A stretch of 64,000 nt of DNA from Azophilus sp963663395 (GCA_963663395.1 OY760226.1:4216001-4280000), one strand, 5' to 3'; positions 1-8,838 are shown, counted from the first letter of the stretch. The notes: generated from the sequence alone by a model not told the origin. Program-made: numbers and translations.

Positions 1-1
1 C

Positions 2-655
2 CAGCGCGAGTGGATGGCCATGCTGCCAAGGCTCACTCCCGAGGAGCAGAGCATGGCCGCCTACCTTGCCAAGGACCTGGGCCGGCTGATACTGGCGATT
101 CGCACCGCCAACGAAACCGGCCAGCGCAATCATCTCGACGTGCGGTTTCCCATCGACCACAGGCCCACGTTTCAGCAAACCAGCCACGCCACCGGCATCC
201 CCATGTCGATCCTGGTCGCCTTCGCGCGACAGGAGAGCATATTCAATCGATTCGCCCGATCGAGCGCCGACGCGCGGGGTGTCATGCAGATGCTGCAAAG
301 TACGGCGCGCCATGCCGCCCGCCAAGTCGGCTTGCCTGCTCCCTCCGCCACGGACCTTTACGACCCGACGGTGAACATTCCCCTGGGCGGACACCACATC
401 GCCTTTCTGCTCAAGCGCTACGATCAGGTGCTGCCAGTAGCCGCCGCCGCCTACAACGCCGGGGAAACCCGTGTCGGCAGGTGGTTGCGGGACGCCGAAG
501 GCTGGCCGATGGATGTGTGGATCGAAACGATTCCCTTCTCGGAGACCCGCAACTACGTGAAGAACGTGCTCTCCTTCAACCAGGTCTACAGCCAGTTGCT
601 CGGCCAGCCGCGGCCCATGCTGCGGGCACACGAAACCACCGTGCCGCCACGGTGA
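2..655 (+). CDS. slt: Soluble lytic murein transglycosylase, C-terminal part (5' truncated by window)
   Basis: Periplasmic enzyme that cleaves the MurNAc-GlcNAc bond of peptidoglycan, releasing 1,6-anhydro products. Only the last 217 residues are present: the frame is open to the window edge (it reads QREW before the first ATG at 14), so the true start lies upstream. The SLT catalytic domain is complete. The catalytic glutamate sits in ARQESIFNRF (Glu codon at 233-235), followed by SSADARGVMQM and by AAYNAGETRV, the usual SLT motifs. The length and the C-terminal SETRNYVKNVL segment fit the Slt70 type, whose upstream half is an alpha-superhelical ring. The stop overlaps the GTG start of tatD by four bases, so the two are probably co-translated. 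The family is secure; the subfamily assignment is inferred from the C-terminal half only. Confidence 0.9.
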   Translation, partial: QREWMAMLPRLTPEEQSMAAYLAKDLGRLILAIRTANETGQRNHLDVRFPIDHRPTFQQTSHATGIPMSILVAFARQESIFNRFARSSADARGVMQMLQSTARHAARQVGLPAPSATDLYDPTVNIPLGGHHIAFLLKRYDQVLPVAAAAYNAGETRVGRWLRDAEGWPMDVWIETIPFSETRNYVKNVLSFNQVYSQLLGQPRPMLRAHETTVPPR

Positions 656-1443
656 TCGATGTCGGCGCGAACCTGCTGAACGAGCAGTTCCGCGGCGACC
701 TGGACGGAGTGCTGGCGCGCGCCAGGCACGCCGGCATCGAACACATCGTGGTTACCGCAACGAGCCTGGACGACGCCCGGGCCGCCCAGGAACTGTGCGC
801 CATGCACCCGGACCTCTCCTGCACCTCCGGTGTGCACCCGCATCTGGCCAAGGACGTCGATGAGGATTGGCGGGCCCAGTTGCTGGAACTCGCGCGGCAC
901 CCCTCGGTGCGCGCGATCGGCGAGGCGGGCCTCGACTTCAACCGCAATTTCTCGCCTCCGGACCAGCAGCGCACCGCGTTCAGGGAACAGATCGAGGTCG
1001 CCGGCGAACTCGGTATGCCGCTGTTCGTGCACGACCGCGACACGGACGGCGCCGTATACGAGTTGCTCTCCGAATTCCGGGGTACGCCCGAACAGGTGCT
1101 CGTCCATTGTTTCACCGGAAGTGCCGCAGACCTGAAACGTTACCTTGATGCGGGTTACTCGATCGGCATCACCGGCTGGGTCTGTGACACATCCCGGGGC
1201 AAGGAACTCCGTCGCCTTGCCCCCGGCATCCCGCTGGACCGGCTGCTCATCGAAACGGACGCGCCGTTCCTGTTCCCCCACGGCGCCACCCCGCCCGCCG
1301 GCCGGCGGCGGCGCAACGAGCCCTGCCTGCTGCCCTTCATCGCCCAACGCCTCGCCGAACTTTACCGGGTGCCGGTGGATGAACTCGTGCGCCACACCAC
1401 CGCAAACGCACGACGCCTGTTCAGGCTGGATTCGCCCGCCTGA
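652..1443 (+). CDS. tatD: TatD family 3'-5' exonuclease / metal-dependent hydrolase
   Basis: Cytoplasmic metal-dependent deoxyribonuclease of the amidohydrolase superfamily. The protein has 263 residues, the normal size. It resembles E. coli TatD more than YcfH or YjjV: an IDVGANLLNEQF start, TSGVHPH, IGEAGLDFNRNFS (metal-binding Glu near residue 91), FVHDRD, VHCFTG, IGITGWVCD and LIETDAPFLFP. The start chosen is GTG at 652, which places IDVGANL where the family begins and overlaps the slt stop (GTGA). The same frame is open much further upstream, but that part is antisense-like to slt and is not TatD. It is the last gene of a two-gene pair with slt; a 101-bp gap follows. Confidence 0.93.
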   Translation: MIDVGANLLNEQFRGDLDGVLARARHAGIEHIVVTATSLDDARAAQELCAMHPDLSCTSGVHPHLAKDVDEDWRAQLLELARHPSVRAIGEAGLDFNRNFSPPDQQRTAFREQIEVAGELGMPLFVHDRDTDGAVYELLSEFRGTPEQVLVHCFTGSAADLKRYLDAGYSIGITGWVCDTSRGKELRRLAPGIPLDRLLIETDAPFLFPHGATPPAGRRRRNEPCLLPFIAQRLAELYRVPVDELVRHTTANARRLFRLDSPA

Positions 1444-1544
1444 AAGGCGATTGACGCGAGGCGAAAGCCACGCCGCAAACTTGTCGGCACCGGCTAACGG
1501 AGCGTAACCTGCGCCGGGTTCTGTGACCAGACATCGGGGGTTCC

Positions 1545-2513
1545 ATGCAGGCGTCCTTTCGCTTCGGCGACAAGGCATCCGCAAATCGCTATCCGCTGCC
1601 GGTAACCGCAGAGGGGATCTGGAACGTCTCCGGCGAGGGGGTGACGGCCTCGATTTCCCTCCCTCCCTGCCCCCGCGATCACATACTCGTCCCGAGCGTT
1701 TCGGTGCCCGGACTGCAGTCGGGATTCCAATGCGCACTGGAAGTCGACGGCGCACGCTGGTCACTGCAGCCGGTACACGCCGATCCGGCAGAAGACGGCA
1801 GGAGTCCCGATCCCAAGGCAAGCGGCACCCCGACACGGAAGCGCACCGGCGGTCGCCAGGTCAGCACCCACATCGACTGTTTCCATACCGAATGCGACCT
1901 GCCCGAGAGTCGCCTGCTGGCGCGCCTTGACTGTCCGGAACCGCCCAGCCGATTTCTCGTGGCCGTTTCCATGCGCCCGCTGCTCATTGACCCGGCAATC
2001 CCGGCGGACACCCGCATCGTGCTCGAACGGCCCCCGGCCATCAGCCAGATGCAGGGCCCGGCTGCCATCAGAAAGCGCATCTGCTCTCCCACGGCCATGG
2101 CCATGACATTGCAGGCGGCGCACCCCGACATCGCCTGGCAATCCGTGGTGGAGGCCTGTCACGACGGCCGCTTCTACGGCTCCTGGCCACTGGCGATTCA
2201 ATGTGCCGGCCGGCACGGGCGTCTCGGCGCGGTGGAGGTTGTCGCGTCCTGGCACCCGGTGCTGCAGGTCCTGCGGACCGGATCGCCGGTTGTCGCAAGC
2301 ATCCGTTTCGGCCGCGGCGAACTTCCCGGCGCACCCCTCCCCGGGACCGGAGGGCATCTCGTGACGGTTTACGGAATCGACGGCGACAGGGTATTGGTCT
2401 GCGACCCCGCGGCCGCGGACGACGCCTCGGTGCCGCGCAACTACGAACTCGGCGCCTTCACCAATGCCTGGATGCGCCATCGGGGAGCCGCCTACTTGCT
2501 GGCGCCGCCGTGA
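1545..2513 (+). CDS. C39-like papain-fold cysteine peptidase
   Basis: The 322-residue protein carries a C-terminal C39-type domain (Peptidase_C39_2 style). The candidate catalytic Cys180 lies in RKRICSPTAMAM, His271 in GTGGHLVTVYGID and Asp287 in LVCDPAA, the order and spacing of a papain-like triad. The first 140 residues are beta-rich, with no recognisable domain and no signal peptide. Related proteins are often annotated as peptidase C39 family protein of unknown substrate. No ABC bacteriocin exporter, with which true C39 leader peptidases are fused, lies nearby, so a bacteriocin-processing role is not supported. The stop overlaps the GTG of the next small membrane protein gene, implying translational coupling. 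The fold assignment is good; the substrate is unknown. Confidence 0.75.
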   Translation: MQASFRFGDKASANRYPLPVTAEGIWNVSGEGVTASISLPPCPRDHILVPSVSVPGLQSGFQCALEVDGARWSLQPVHADPAEDGRSPDPKASGTPTRKRTGGRQVSTHIDCFHTECDLPESRLLARLDCPEPPSRFLVAVSMRPLLIDPAIPADTRIVLERPPAISQMQGPAAIRKRICSPTAMAMTLQAAHPDIAWQSVVEACHDGRFYGSWPLAIQCAGRHGRLGAVEVVASWHPVLQVLRTGSPVVASIRFGRGELPGAPLPGTGGHLVTVYGIDGDRVLVCDPAAADDASVPRNYELGAFTNAWMRHRGAAYLLAPP

Positions 2514-2725
2514 AGTACCTTGCCGCATTCCTGCTGCTCGCCGCCGGGTCGGCGCTGACCACGGCGGGCCTCGCCACGTGGCACGATCAGGCGTTCACGT
2601 TTGCCGGGCTGTGGACCATGAGCGACGGGTTGCACCCCATCTTCGTGCTCATTGTTGGCATAGCGATGATTCCACCGGCATTATGGGAAATCTTCCTCCT
2701 TGAGAACCGCTCCCTCAATGAATGA
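2510..2725 (+). CDS. Small two-TM membrane protein, unknown function
   Basis: A 71-residue protein starting at a GTG that overlaps the previous stop (GTGA at 2510-2513). It begins with a hydrophobic helix (KYLAAFLLLAAGSALTTAGL) and has a second one around residues 43-60 (HPIFVLIVGIAMIPPALWE). No family was recognised. It is sandwiched with overlaps between the C39-like peptidase gene and the acetyltransferase gene, so it is very likely translated as part of that operon. Its own stop lies 8 bases inside the next gene. Confidence 0.65.
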   Translation: MKYLAAFLLLAAGSALTTAGLATWHDQAFTFAGLWTMSDGLHPIFVLIVGIAMIPPALWEIFLLENRSLNE

Positions 2726-3248
2726 TTCCCGTGTCTACCTGCGCCCGGTGTCAAGAAGGGACAGGGACGAGTTCATTGCGGCAATGCGAGACAGCGCTTC
2801 CCTGCACGACCCCTGGATCATCTCCCCCACCAGCCGTGAAATGTTCAGCGCCTACCTGAAACGGGTGGAACGCTACGATCACGACGGCCTCCTGGTCATC
2901 GACAAGGCCACCGACAGCATCGCCGGATGCATCAACATCAACAACATCATCCGGGGGACCTTTCTCAGCGCAACGCTCGGTTACTACGTCACCGCCCCGT
3001 TCGCCGGGCGGGGCTACATGCGCGAAGGCCTGGCGCTCGCCGTCGAGCATGCGTTCAGCAACCTGGGCCTGCACCGCCTGGAAGCCAACATTCAGCCCGA
3101 AAACAAACGCTCCATAGAGTTGGTCAAGGGCTGCGGCTTCCGCCAGGAAGGTATCTCGCCCCAGTATCTGTTCATCGCCGGCGCATGGCGGGACCACGAG
3201 CGCTGGACCCGCCTGGACAGCCGCGCATCGCTGCATCCCGTATCGTGA
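2718..3248 (+). CDS. GNAT family N-acetyltransferase, RimJ/RimL-like
   Basis: Predicted acetyl-CoA-dependent N-acetyltransferase of 176 residues, probably acting on a protein N-terminus or a small amine. It shows the RimJ-type layout: VYLRPVSRRDRDEF at the start, GCININNI and ATLGYYV strands, the acetyl-CoA pyrophosphate loop in FAGRGYMREGL, then LHRLEANIQPENKRSIELV and KGCGFRQEG. The start is the ATG at 2718, giving MNDSRVYLRP. An in-frame TTG at 2700 would add six residues without family support. It overlaps the upstream and downstream genes by a few bases each, typical of this run. The exact substrate (ribosomal protein S5/L12 or other) cannot be told from sequence. Confidence 0.88.
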   Translation: MNDSRVYLRPVSRRDRDEFIAAMRDSASLHDPWIISPTSREMFSAYLKRVERYDHDGLLVIDKATDSIAGCININNIIRGTFLSATLGYYVTAPFAGRGYMREGLALAVEHAFSNLGLHRLEANIQPENKRSIELVKGCGFRQEGISPQYLFIAGAWRDHERWTRLDSRASLHPVS

Positions 3249-5149
3249 GCGAAGAAACCGCCGACCAAGTCGCCGCTGCGTCCCCGATCACGCCGGCCCG
3301 GGTTGCCGCAGCCACGGCGGGAGTGGGCGATCCGAGGCTGTTCGACAGCGCCCTCTACTGGGTCGAAAACCGCCCGGCCGAGGGGGGCCGCGTCACGCTG
3401 TTGAAGGCAGAAGGCGAATCGACCCGGGAATTGACTCCTGAGCCCTGCAACGTGCGCAGCCGTGTGCACGAATACGGCGGGGCAGCCTACCTTCCCACAC
3501 GCGATGCCGTGTACTTCGTCAACGCAGGCGACCAGAACATCCATGCGATCGACGGCGGCGGGGCGATTCGCCCGATTACCGACTCCGAGCCCGGCATACG
3601 GTTCGCCGACCTCTGCGCCGACCCCGGCCGCGGGCGGATCATCGCCGTAACCGAAATGCACCGGCAGGGAAAGCAACCGCTCAATGCGCTGGCCGCCGTG
3701 TCCACGGAAACCGGCAAGGAATCGATTCTGCACCAGGGCTACGATTTCTACGCCTCGCCCACCGTGTCGCCGTCCGGCAACGAGATTCTCTTCCTCGCCT
3801 GGGACCACCCAAACATGCCCTGGGACGGGACGCAGCTGCTGCGCGCCCCCCTGCAAGGCCCGGACATCGGGCCGGTGACCGTGGTCGCCGGCGGCGCCCG
3901 GGAGTCCGTATTGCAGCCGTCCTGGCTTGACGACAACACGGTGCTCTACCTGAGCGATGCCGGCGGCTTCTGGAACCTGTATCGCCTGGACCCGGCGGGC
4001 GCCGAACCCGTCCTGGAGGAAGACGCCGAATACACCGGCCCGCCCTGGCAACTCGGCAACCGGGACTACGCCGTTCTGAACGAACGCTTCGTCGCAGCCC
4101 GGCGCCACTGCCAGGGCGAGCAGAGCCTGGTGCTGATCGACCTCGAAACCGGGTTTGCCAGCCCCTTGCCGGATACGTGCACGGAGTACAGCCACCTTTC
4201 CGCCGACGGCAACAGCCTCTATTTCCTCGGGACCCATGCCAATGCCACCGGCGAACTGGCACGCTACGATGCGGGCTCGAGGAACCGCACCTCGCTGGTG
4301 CCGGGCCCATCTCTCGACTTCGACGGCAAGTGGCTCAGCCGGCCGCGGCATATCGAATACCGGACCCGGGACGGCTGCAGCGCCTATGCCTGGCTGTACC
4401 TGCCCCCAAGCTGTGCGGCGCCTCCGACGGGCGGCAAGTCCCCGTTGCTGGTAACCACCCACGGCGGACCCACCGGGGCTGCGTCTTCCGCACTGCGCCT
4501 GCCGCTGCAGTTCTATACCAGCCGCGGCTGGGTCGTGGCTGACATCAACTACCGGGGCAGTACCGGATACGGCAGGCACTACCGCGATGCCCTCAAGGGG
4601 CACTGGGGCGAGCTGGACGTGACGGACTGCGTGGATGCGGTGAACCATCTCATCGCCGAAGGGCTGGTCGACCCGGGGCGCGTCGCCATTCGCGGCGGCA
4701 GCGCCGGCGGGTACACGACCCTGCGTGCCCTGACCACGCAAACCGTGTTCCGCGCCGGCGCCAGCCACTACGGGATCGGCGACCTGGCGGCCCTGGCCGA
4801 CGACACCCACAAGTTCGAATCCCAATACCTCACCGAACTCGTCGGATCGCGCGACACGATGGTCGCGCGGTCGCCCATCCATCATCTCGACGGGTTCAAT
4901 TGCCCCGTCATCTTTTTCCAGGGCTCGGAAGACAGGATCGTGCCGCCGAACCAGGCCCAGTCGATGGTCGCGGCGCTGAATGCGAAGGGCATTCCGGTCG
5001 CCTATCTCGAGTTTCCGGGCGAGGGCCACGGCTTCCGGGAGGGAGCCAACATCGCCAGGGCCATCGGCTCGGAGTACGCTTTCTTCTGCCGTGTGTTCGA
5101 TATGCCCATCGATGAAGACCTGCCGGATGTCAGGATAGAGAACCTGTGA
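3245..5149 (+). CDS. S9 family prolyl oligopeptidase-like serine peptidase
   Basis: Cytoplasmic peptidase or dipeptidyl-peptidase-like protein of 634 residues, with an N-terminal beta-propeller (about 1-370) and a C-terminal alpha/beta-hydrolase domain. The catalytic triad is visible: Ser486 in IRGGSAGGYTTL, Asp563 in FQGSEDRIVPP and His595 in GEGHGFRE. THGGPTGAASS forms the oxyanion region. The start is GTG at 3245, overlapping the acetyltransferase stop (GTGA). No signal peptide is seen. The 3' end overlaps the ddl GTG by four bases. The family is clear; the natural peptide substrate is unknown. Confidence 0.92.
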   Translation: MSEETADQVAAASPITPARVAAATAGVGDPRLFDSALYWVENRPAEGGRVTLLKAEGESTRELTPEPCNVRSRVHEYGGAAYLPTRDAVYFVNAGDQNIHAIDGGGAIRPITDSEPGIRFADLCADPGRGRIIAVTEMHRQGKQPLNALAAVSTETGKESILHQGYDFYASPTVSPSGNEILFLAWDHPNMPWDGTQLLRAPLQGPDIGPVTVVAGGARESVLQPSWLDDNTVLYLSDAGGFWNLYRLDPAGAEPVLEEDAEYTGPPWQLGNRDYAVLNERFVAARRHCQGEQSLVLIDLETGFASPLPDTCTEYSHLSADGNSLYFLGTHANATGELARYDAGSRNRTSLVPGPSLDFDGKWLSRPRHIEYRTRDGCSAYAWLYLPPSCAAPPTGGKSPLLVTTHGGPTGAASSALRLPLQFYTSRGWVVADINYRGSTGYGRHYRDALKGHWGELDVTDCVDAVNHLIAEGLVDPGRVAIRGGSAGGYTTLRALTTQTVFRAGASHYGIGDLAALADDTHKFESQYLTELVGSRDTMVARSPIHHLDGFNCPVIFFQGSEDRIVPPNQAQSMVAALNAKGIPVAYLEFPGEGHGFREGANIARAIGSEYAFFCRVFDMPIDEDLPDVRIENL

Positions 5150-6096
5150 GCACAGCCCGTCATGTTGCCGTCCTTGAGGGGGGCACCTCCCACGAAGCCG
5201 GGGTTTCCAGGGTCTCCGCCGCGGGAGTCGCGGACGCGCTCAGCTCCAAGGGCCACCGGGTCACCCCGATCGAACTCGATCGTTCGGCCCCGGAGCAACT
5301 GGACCGGCTGCGTCCGGATGTGGTTTTTCCCGCCCTGCACGGTCCTCCCGGCGAAGACGGCACTGTCCAGGGGTTGCTGGAAATGCTGGAACTGCCCTAC
5401 GTAGGCAGCGGCGTCCGCGGCAGTGCGCTGGCCATGGACAAGGCGGTCGCAAAATCCATCTTCCGGCGCGCCGGCCTGCCCGTCGCCGATGACCTGCTGA
5501 TTTCCGCGCAGACGGCTGTTCGGGAAGCGGCGCAGGCGATTCTGCGCGCCTTCGGTGACAGAGTGGTCATCAAGCCGGTCTGCCTGGGCAGCGCCATCGG
5601 CGTGATGCGGCTACCCAACGGCGGCGAACTCGAACAACCCGTCGCAAGCGCGCTGGAGTTCGGCGCCGCGCTCGTGGAGCCGTTCATCACCGGACGAGAG
5701 GTCACCGTGGGCGTCCTCGACCTGCATGGCGAGGCTCCCGAAGCCTTTCAGACCATCGAGATTCGCACCGCCTCCAACGAGTGGTACGACACCGTGAATC
5801 GCTACAAGGCCGGGGCCAGCGAGCACGTGATGCCGGCGCCGCTGCCGGAGCCGGTGACCCGGGACCTGCAACAAATCGCCCTGGATGCGCACCAGGCTCT
5901 GGGGCTGAGGGATCTCTCCCGCGCGGACTTCCTCGTCGACGACGACGATGCGATCACGCTGCTGGAGGTCAACTCGATGCCCGGCATGACCCCGACAAGT
6001 CTCTATCCCGACGGCGCGCGCGGTAAGGGACTCGAGTTTCCAGCGCTTCTGAGCGCCTTGATCGAGAGCGCGATTCGCCGGGGAACGTCGCTTTAG
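5146..6096 (+). CDS. ddl: D-alanine--D-alanine ligase family protein
   Basis: ATP-grasp ligase that joins two D-alanines for the peptidoglycan stem peptide. The 316-residue length is typical for DdlB. Visible motifs are VLEGGTSHEAGVS (N-terminal loop), ALHGPPGEDGTVQG (in place of the usual HGxxGEDG), YVGSGVRGSALAMDK, VIKPVCLGSAIGV and the C-terminal metal site LLEVNSMPGMTPTSL. The gene lies at the end of a chain of overlapping genes that begins near 1545, not in an mra/dcw cluster. It may therefore be a second or stand-alone Ddl. The start is GTG at 5146, coupled to the S9 peptidase stop. A short inverted repeat, GTCGC/GCGAC, follows the stop (about 6095-6115). Confidence 0.9.
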   Translation: MSTARHVAVLEGGTSHEAGVSRVSAAGVADALSSKGHRVTPIELDRSAPEQLDRLRPDVVFPALHGPPGEDGTVQGLLEMLELPYVGSGVRGSALAMDKAVAKSIFRRAGLPVADDLLISAQTAVREAAQAILRAFGDRVVIKPVCLGSAIGVMRLPNGGELEQPVASALEFGAALVEPFITGREVTVGVLDLHGEAPEAFQTIEIRTASNEWYDTVNRYKAGASEHVMPAPLPEPVTRDLQQIALDAHQALGLRDLSRADFLVDDDDAITLLEVNSMPGMTPTSLYPDGARGKGLEFPALLSALIESAIRRGTSL

Positions 6097-6180
6097 TCGC
6101 TTCAACTCACGCGACCGCGACAGGCGCTGCTGCCGCCGATCGCGGCACCAGCACCCGTCTCGAAACCTCCGCGGGTCAAA

Positions 6181-7464
6181 CTACAGGTCGTAGCCCCGCT
6201 CGTTGTGCATGACCAGGTCGAGGCCTTCCACCTCTTCGTCGGTGGTGACCCGATTGCCCAGCATGGCGCCCGTCACCTTGAGAATGATGAAGGTCGCTAT
6301 CGCCGTGTAACCCAGCGTGGCGAGCACAGCGATGACCTGGACACCGAACTGGCTGCCCATGGTCGCCCCTTCGGTGGTGTAGCCCTGGCCGCTGAATACG
6401 CCGAGCGAGGTGCCGGCGAACACGGCGGTGAGCAGCATGCCCAGCGTACCGCCGACACCGTGAACGGGGAATACGTCCAGGGAATCGTCGATCTTGAGCT
6501 TGCGCTTGATGAAGATGGTCGCGACGAAGCAGACGAAACCGGCTGCCAGCCCGATGATCAGGGCGCCGGCCGGCCCGACGAACCCGGAGGCCGGCGTGAT
6601 GGTGCCCAGGCCCGCCACCATGCCGGTAACCGCGCCGAGAGCGCTCGGCTTGCCGAAGCGCACCCACTCGCAGACCATCCAGGTAAAGGCGCCGGCGGAA
6701 GCTGAAATGTGGGTTACCAGCATCGCCATGGCGGCATCGCCGTTGGATGCCAGCGCGCTGCCGCCGTTGAAGCCGAACCAGCCGACCCAGAGCATCCCGG
6801 CGCCCGCGATGGTCAAGGTCATGTTGTGCGGAGGCATGGCGTGATCGGGAAAGCCGTTGCGGTTGCCGAGTACCATCGCCGCCACGATGGCCGCGGTGCC
6901 GGCGGTGATGTGCACGACGGTGCCGCCGGCGAAGTCCATGGCACCCATTTCTCCGAGCCAACCACCACCCCACACCCAGTGACAGATCGGCGCGTAGACC
7001 AGCAGCATCCACAGCGTCGCGAAGGTGAGCATTGCGGAAAATCGCATCCTTTCCGCAAAGCCGCCCACGATGAGCGCCACCGTGATGATCGCGAAGGTGA
7101 GCTGGAACAGCGAGAACGCAGATTCGGGAATGCTGCCACTCAATGTGTCTTCCTGGATGCCGCCCAGGAATGCGTTGCTCAAGCCGCCCACCAGCGCATT
7201 GCCTTCCGAGAAAGCCAGGCTGTACCCGACGATCAGCCAGAGGATCGATACCAGGCACGTAATGGTGAAGCACTGCATCAGCACGCTCAGGACGTTCTTG
7301 CTGCGCACCAGGCCGGCATAGAACAGGGAAAGGCCCGGGATTGTCATGAACAGCACCAGTGCCGTTGATGTCAGAATCCAGGCGGTGTCCCCCTCGTTCA
7401 GGGTGTCGGCCGCCGCGGGTGCGGCAAGGACCAACAGGCTAACAGCCAATATCCAGCGTCTCAT
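6181..7464 (-). CDS. amtB: Ammonium transporter AmtB
   Basis: Inner-membrane Amt/MEP/Rh channel that conducts ammonia or ammonium. The protein has 427 residues with 11 predicted membrane helices after a cleavable signal (MRRWILAVSLLVLAAPAAA). The two pore histidines can be placed in HNMTLTIAGAGMLW and FPVHGVGGTLG. The signature GWFGFNGGSAL is present. The start is the ATG at 7464, preceded by GCGAGGG. An upstream in-frame ATG at 7524 would put 20 residues before the signal peptide and is less likely. The usual partner glnK is not adjacent on either side. Nitrogen-limitation control is expected from the family, but no sigma-54 site was identified by eye. Confidence 0.96.
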   Translation of the reverse strand: MRRWILAVSLLVLAAPAAADTLNEGDTAWILTSTALVLFMTIPGLSLFYAGLVRSKNVLSVLMQCFTITCLVSILWLIVGYSLAFSEGNALVGGLSNAFLGGIQEDTLSGSIPESAFSLFQLTFAIITVALIVGGFAERMRFSAMLTFATLWMLLVYAPICHWVWGGGWLGEMGAMDFAGGTVVHITAGTAAIVAAMVLGNRNGFPDHAMPPHNMTLTIAGAGMLWVGWFGFNGGSALASNGDAAMAMLVTHISASAGAFTWMVCEWVRFGKPSALGAVTGMVAGLGTITPASGFVGPAGALIIGLAAGFVCFVATIFIKRKLKIDDSLDVFPVHGVGGTLGMLLTAVFAGTSLGVFSGQGYTTEGATMGSQFGVQVIAVLATLGYTAIATFIILKVTGAMLGNRVTTDEEVEGLDLVMHNERGYDL

Positions 7465-7806
7465 CGTGTTTTTCCCTCGCGATTGCGTTTGAAGCGGTAA
7501 GGTTCTTTTGTTTAGCGGGCGCAAGCCCTCCCAACGGTCAGATTACTCAATGTGCCGCGTTGCCGCCAGCCCGCAATGGACGCCGCGCCAGCTGCCGGCG
7601 CCGCCGATGTGTGCCCTGCCCGGCGGGCGCGTCCCCAGCAGCCCGTGGCAAAAGTCCGGCGTAGCACCGAGAGCGCCGATGCGCCCGTCTGACAAGGCGC
7701 GAGGAACGAGAATATCGGGCATATTTGAGCGACGAGCAACGCAGTCAGGCGGGATGCAGCGGCGCTCGAATGCCGGCGGACTTTTGCCACGGGCTAGCCC
7801 CGAAAA
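7465..7806. other. Intergenic region between amtB and pyrD
   Basis: 342 bp without a convincing gene. It holds the amtB upstream region and, at 7684-7753, one copy of the hairpin element S. A 92-codon minus-strand frame here (7512-7790) is arginine/alanine-rich, has no ribosome-binding site and runs through the hairpin, so I do not call it. Confidence 0.6.
7684..7753 (+). repeat. Hairpin element S, copy 1
   Basis: About 70 bp bounded by an inverted repeat: CCCGTCTGAC at the left and GTCAGGCGGG at the right (one mismatch). The interior reads GAGAATATCGGGCATATTTG followed by AGCGACGAGCAACGC. A second copy with the same GAGAATATCG...CATATTTGA core but different arms lies at 34130-34195. It looks like a small non-coding, intergenic, transcribed-hairpin repeat of the REP type. 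I know similar motifs from other proteobacterial intergenic regions only as a general impression. Confidence 0.55.
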
Positions 7807-8820
7807 TCAGGGCGCGATGGCGGCGATCGAGCGTACCAGTCCCGGCCCCCGGTAGATCAACCCGGTATAGACCTGCACCAGCGAGGCGCCGGCTCGCAGC
7901 ATCGCTTGCGCATCCGCTGCCGTCATGACGCCGCCGGCGCCGATTATGGGCAAGCGCCCATCCAGGATTTCGTCGAGCATCGTCACGGTACCCCGCGCCA
8001 GCGCCTTCAGGGGCGCCCCGCTCAGGCCACCGGCCTCCCCGCCGTGGCGCATGCGGCGCACGACCGGGCGGGAAACGGTGGTATTGGTTGCAATCACGCC
8101 GTCGACGGCGAACTCGAGCAGTTCCCTGGCTACGGCCTCCAGGCCCTTCGGACTCAGGTCCGGCCCGATCTTTACCGCGATGGGAACGTGCCGGCCGTGC
8201 CGCGCCGACAGGAAGACCTGCCGTTCCTTCAGCGTGCCAAGCAGCCTGCGCAGAGGGTCCCTTCCCTGCAGCGACCGCAGCCCGGGGGTGTTGGGCGAGG
8301 ACAGGTTGACCGTCAGGTAGTCCGCATACTCGTACAGGGTATCCATGCACGCCAGGTAGTCGTGATGCGCGTCCTCCAACTCGGTATCGCGATTCTTGCC
8401 GATATTGATGCCCAGCCGGGCGGTGCCCAGCCGCTCTCCCTCCCGCAGCCGGGCGAGGCGCCCCGCCATGGCCGCCATGCCGTCGTTGTTGAAGCCCATG
8501 CGGTTGACCAGCGCCTCGGCCATCGGCAGGCGGAACAATCGTGGCGGCGGGTTGCCGGGCTGCGGCCGGGGAGTGACGGTACCCACCTCGATGTGGCCGA
8601 ACCCGAGCCGCGCAAACCCGGCAACCGCCCTGGCATCCTTGTCGAGGCCCGCCGCAAGCCCGACGCAGTTGCCGAACTCGATGCCCATCACCTGCCGCGG
8701 CGCACCCGAGCACCCGCCTCGACCCGGCAGCGCACCCCACATCTCAAGCGCCGCGAGCGCGCCGCGGTGAGAAGTTTCCGGGCTCAGCAGGAACAGGAGG
8801 CGCCGTAACAGGCCGTACAT
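7807..8820 (-). CDS. pyrD: Dihydroorotate dehydrogenase (quinone), class 2
   Basis: Membrane-associated flavoenzyme of pyrimidine synthesis, oxidising dihydroorotate to orotate with quinone as acceptor. The 337 residues include the N-terminal amphipathic segment of class 2 enzymes (MYGLLRRLLFLLSPETSH). Motifs are GLAAGLDKDA, GFGHIEVGTVTPRPQPGN, RMGFNND, GINIGKN, TVNLSSPNTPGLR (catalytic Ser loop), AVKIGPDL, ATNTTVSR, GGLSGAPL and GAGGVMTAADA, in the right order. It is monocistronic as far as can be seen; two R-element copies lie just upstream of its start. Confidence 0.97.
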   Translation of the reverse strand: MYGLLRRLLFLLSPETSHRGALAALEMWGALPGRGGCSGAPRQVMGIEFGNCVGLAAGLDKDARAVAGFARLGFGHIEVGTVTPRPQPGNPPPRLFRLPMAEALVNRMGFNNDGMAAMAGRLARLREGERLGTARLGINIGKNRDTELEDAHHDYLACMDTLYEYADYLTVNLSSPNTPGLRSLQGRDPLRRLLGTLKERQVFLSARHGRHVPIAVKIGPDLSPKGLEAVARELLEFAVDGVIATNTTVSRPVVRRMRHGGEAGGLSGAPLKALARGTVTMLDEILDGRLPIIGAGGVMTAADAQAMLRAGASLVQVYTGLIYRGPGLVRSIAAIAP

Positions 8821-8838
8821 CCGTGTGGACCGGCTAGC

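Noticed and set aside
3092..5029. Long minus-strand open frame (645 codons) opposite the S9 peptidase gene
   Set aside because: It has no recognisable domain and lies wholly antisense to a clear peptidase gene. Long shadow frames are common in GC-rich DNA with strong third-position bias.
7512..7790. 92-codon minus-strand frame between amtB and pyrD
   Set aside because: Arg/Ala-rich composition, no ribosome-binding site, and it reads through the hairpin element S.
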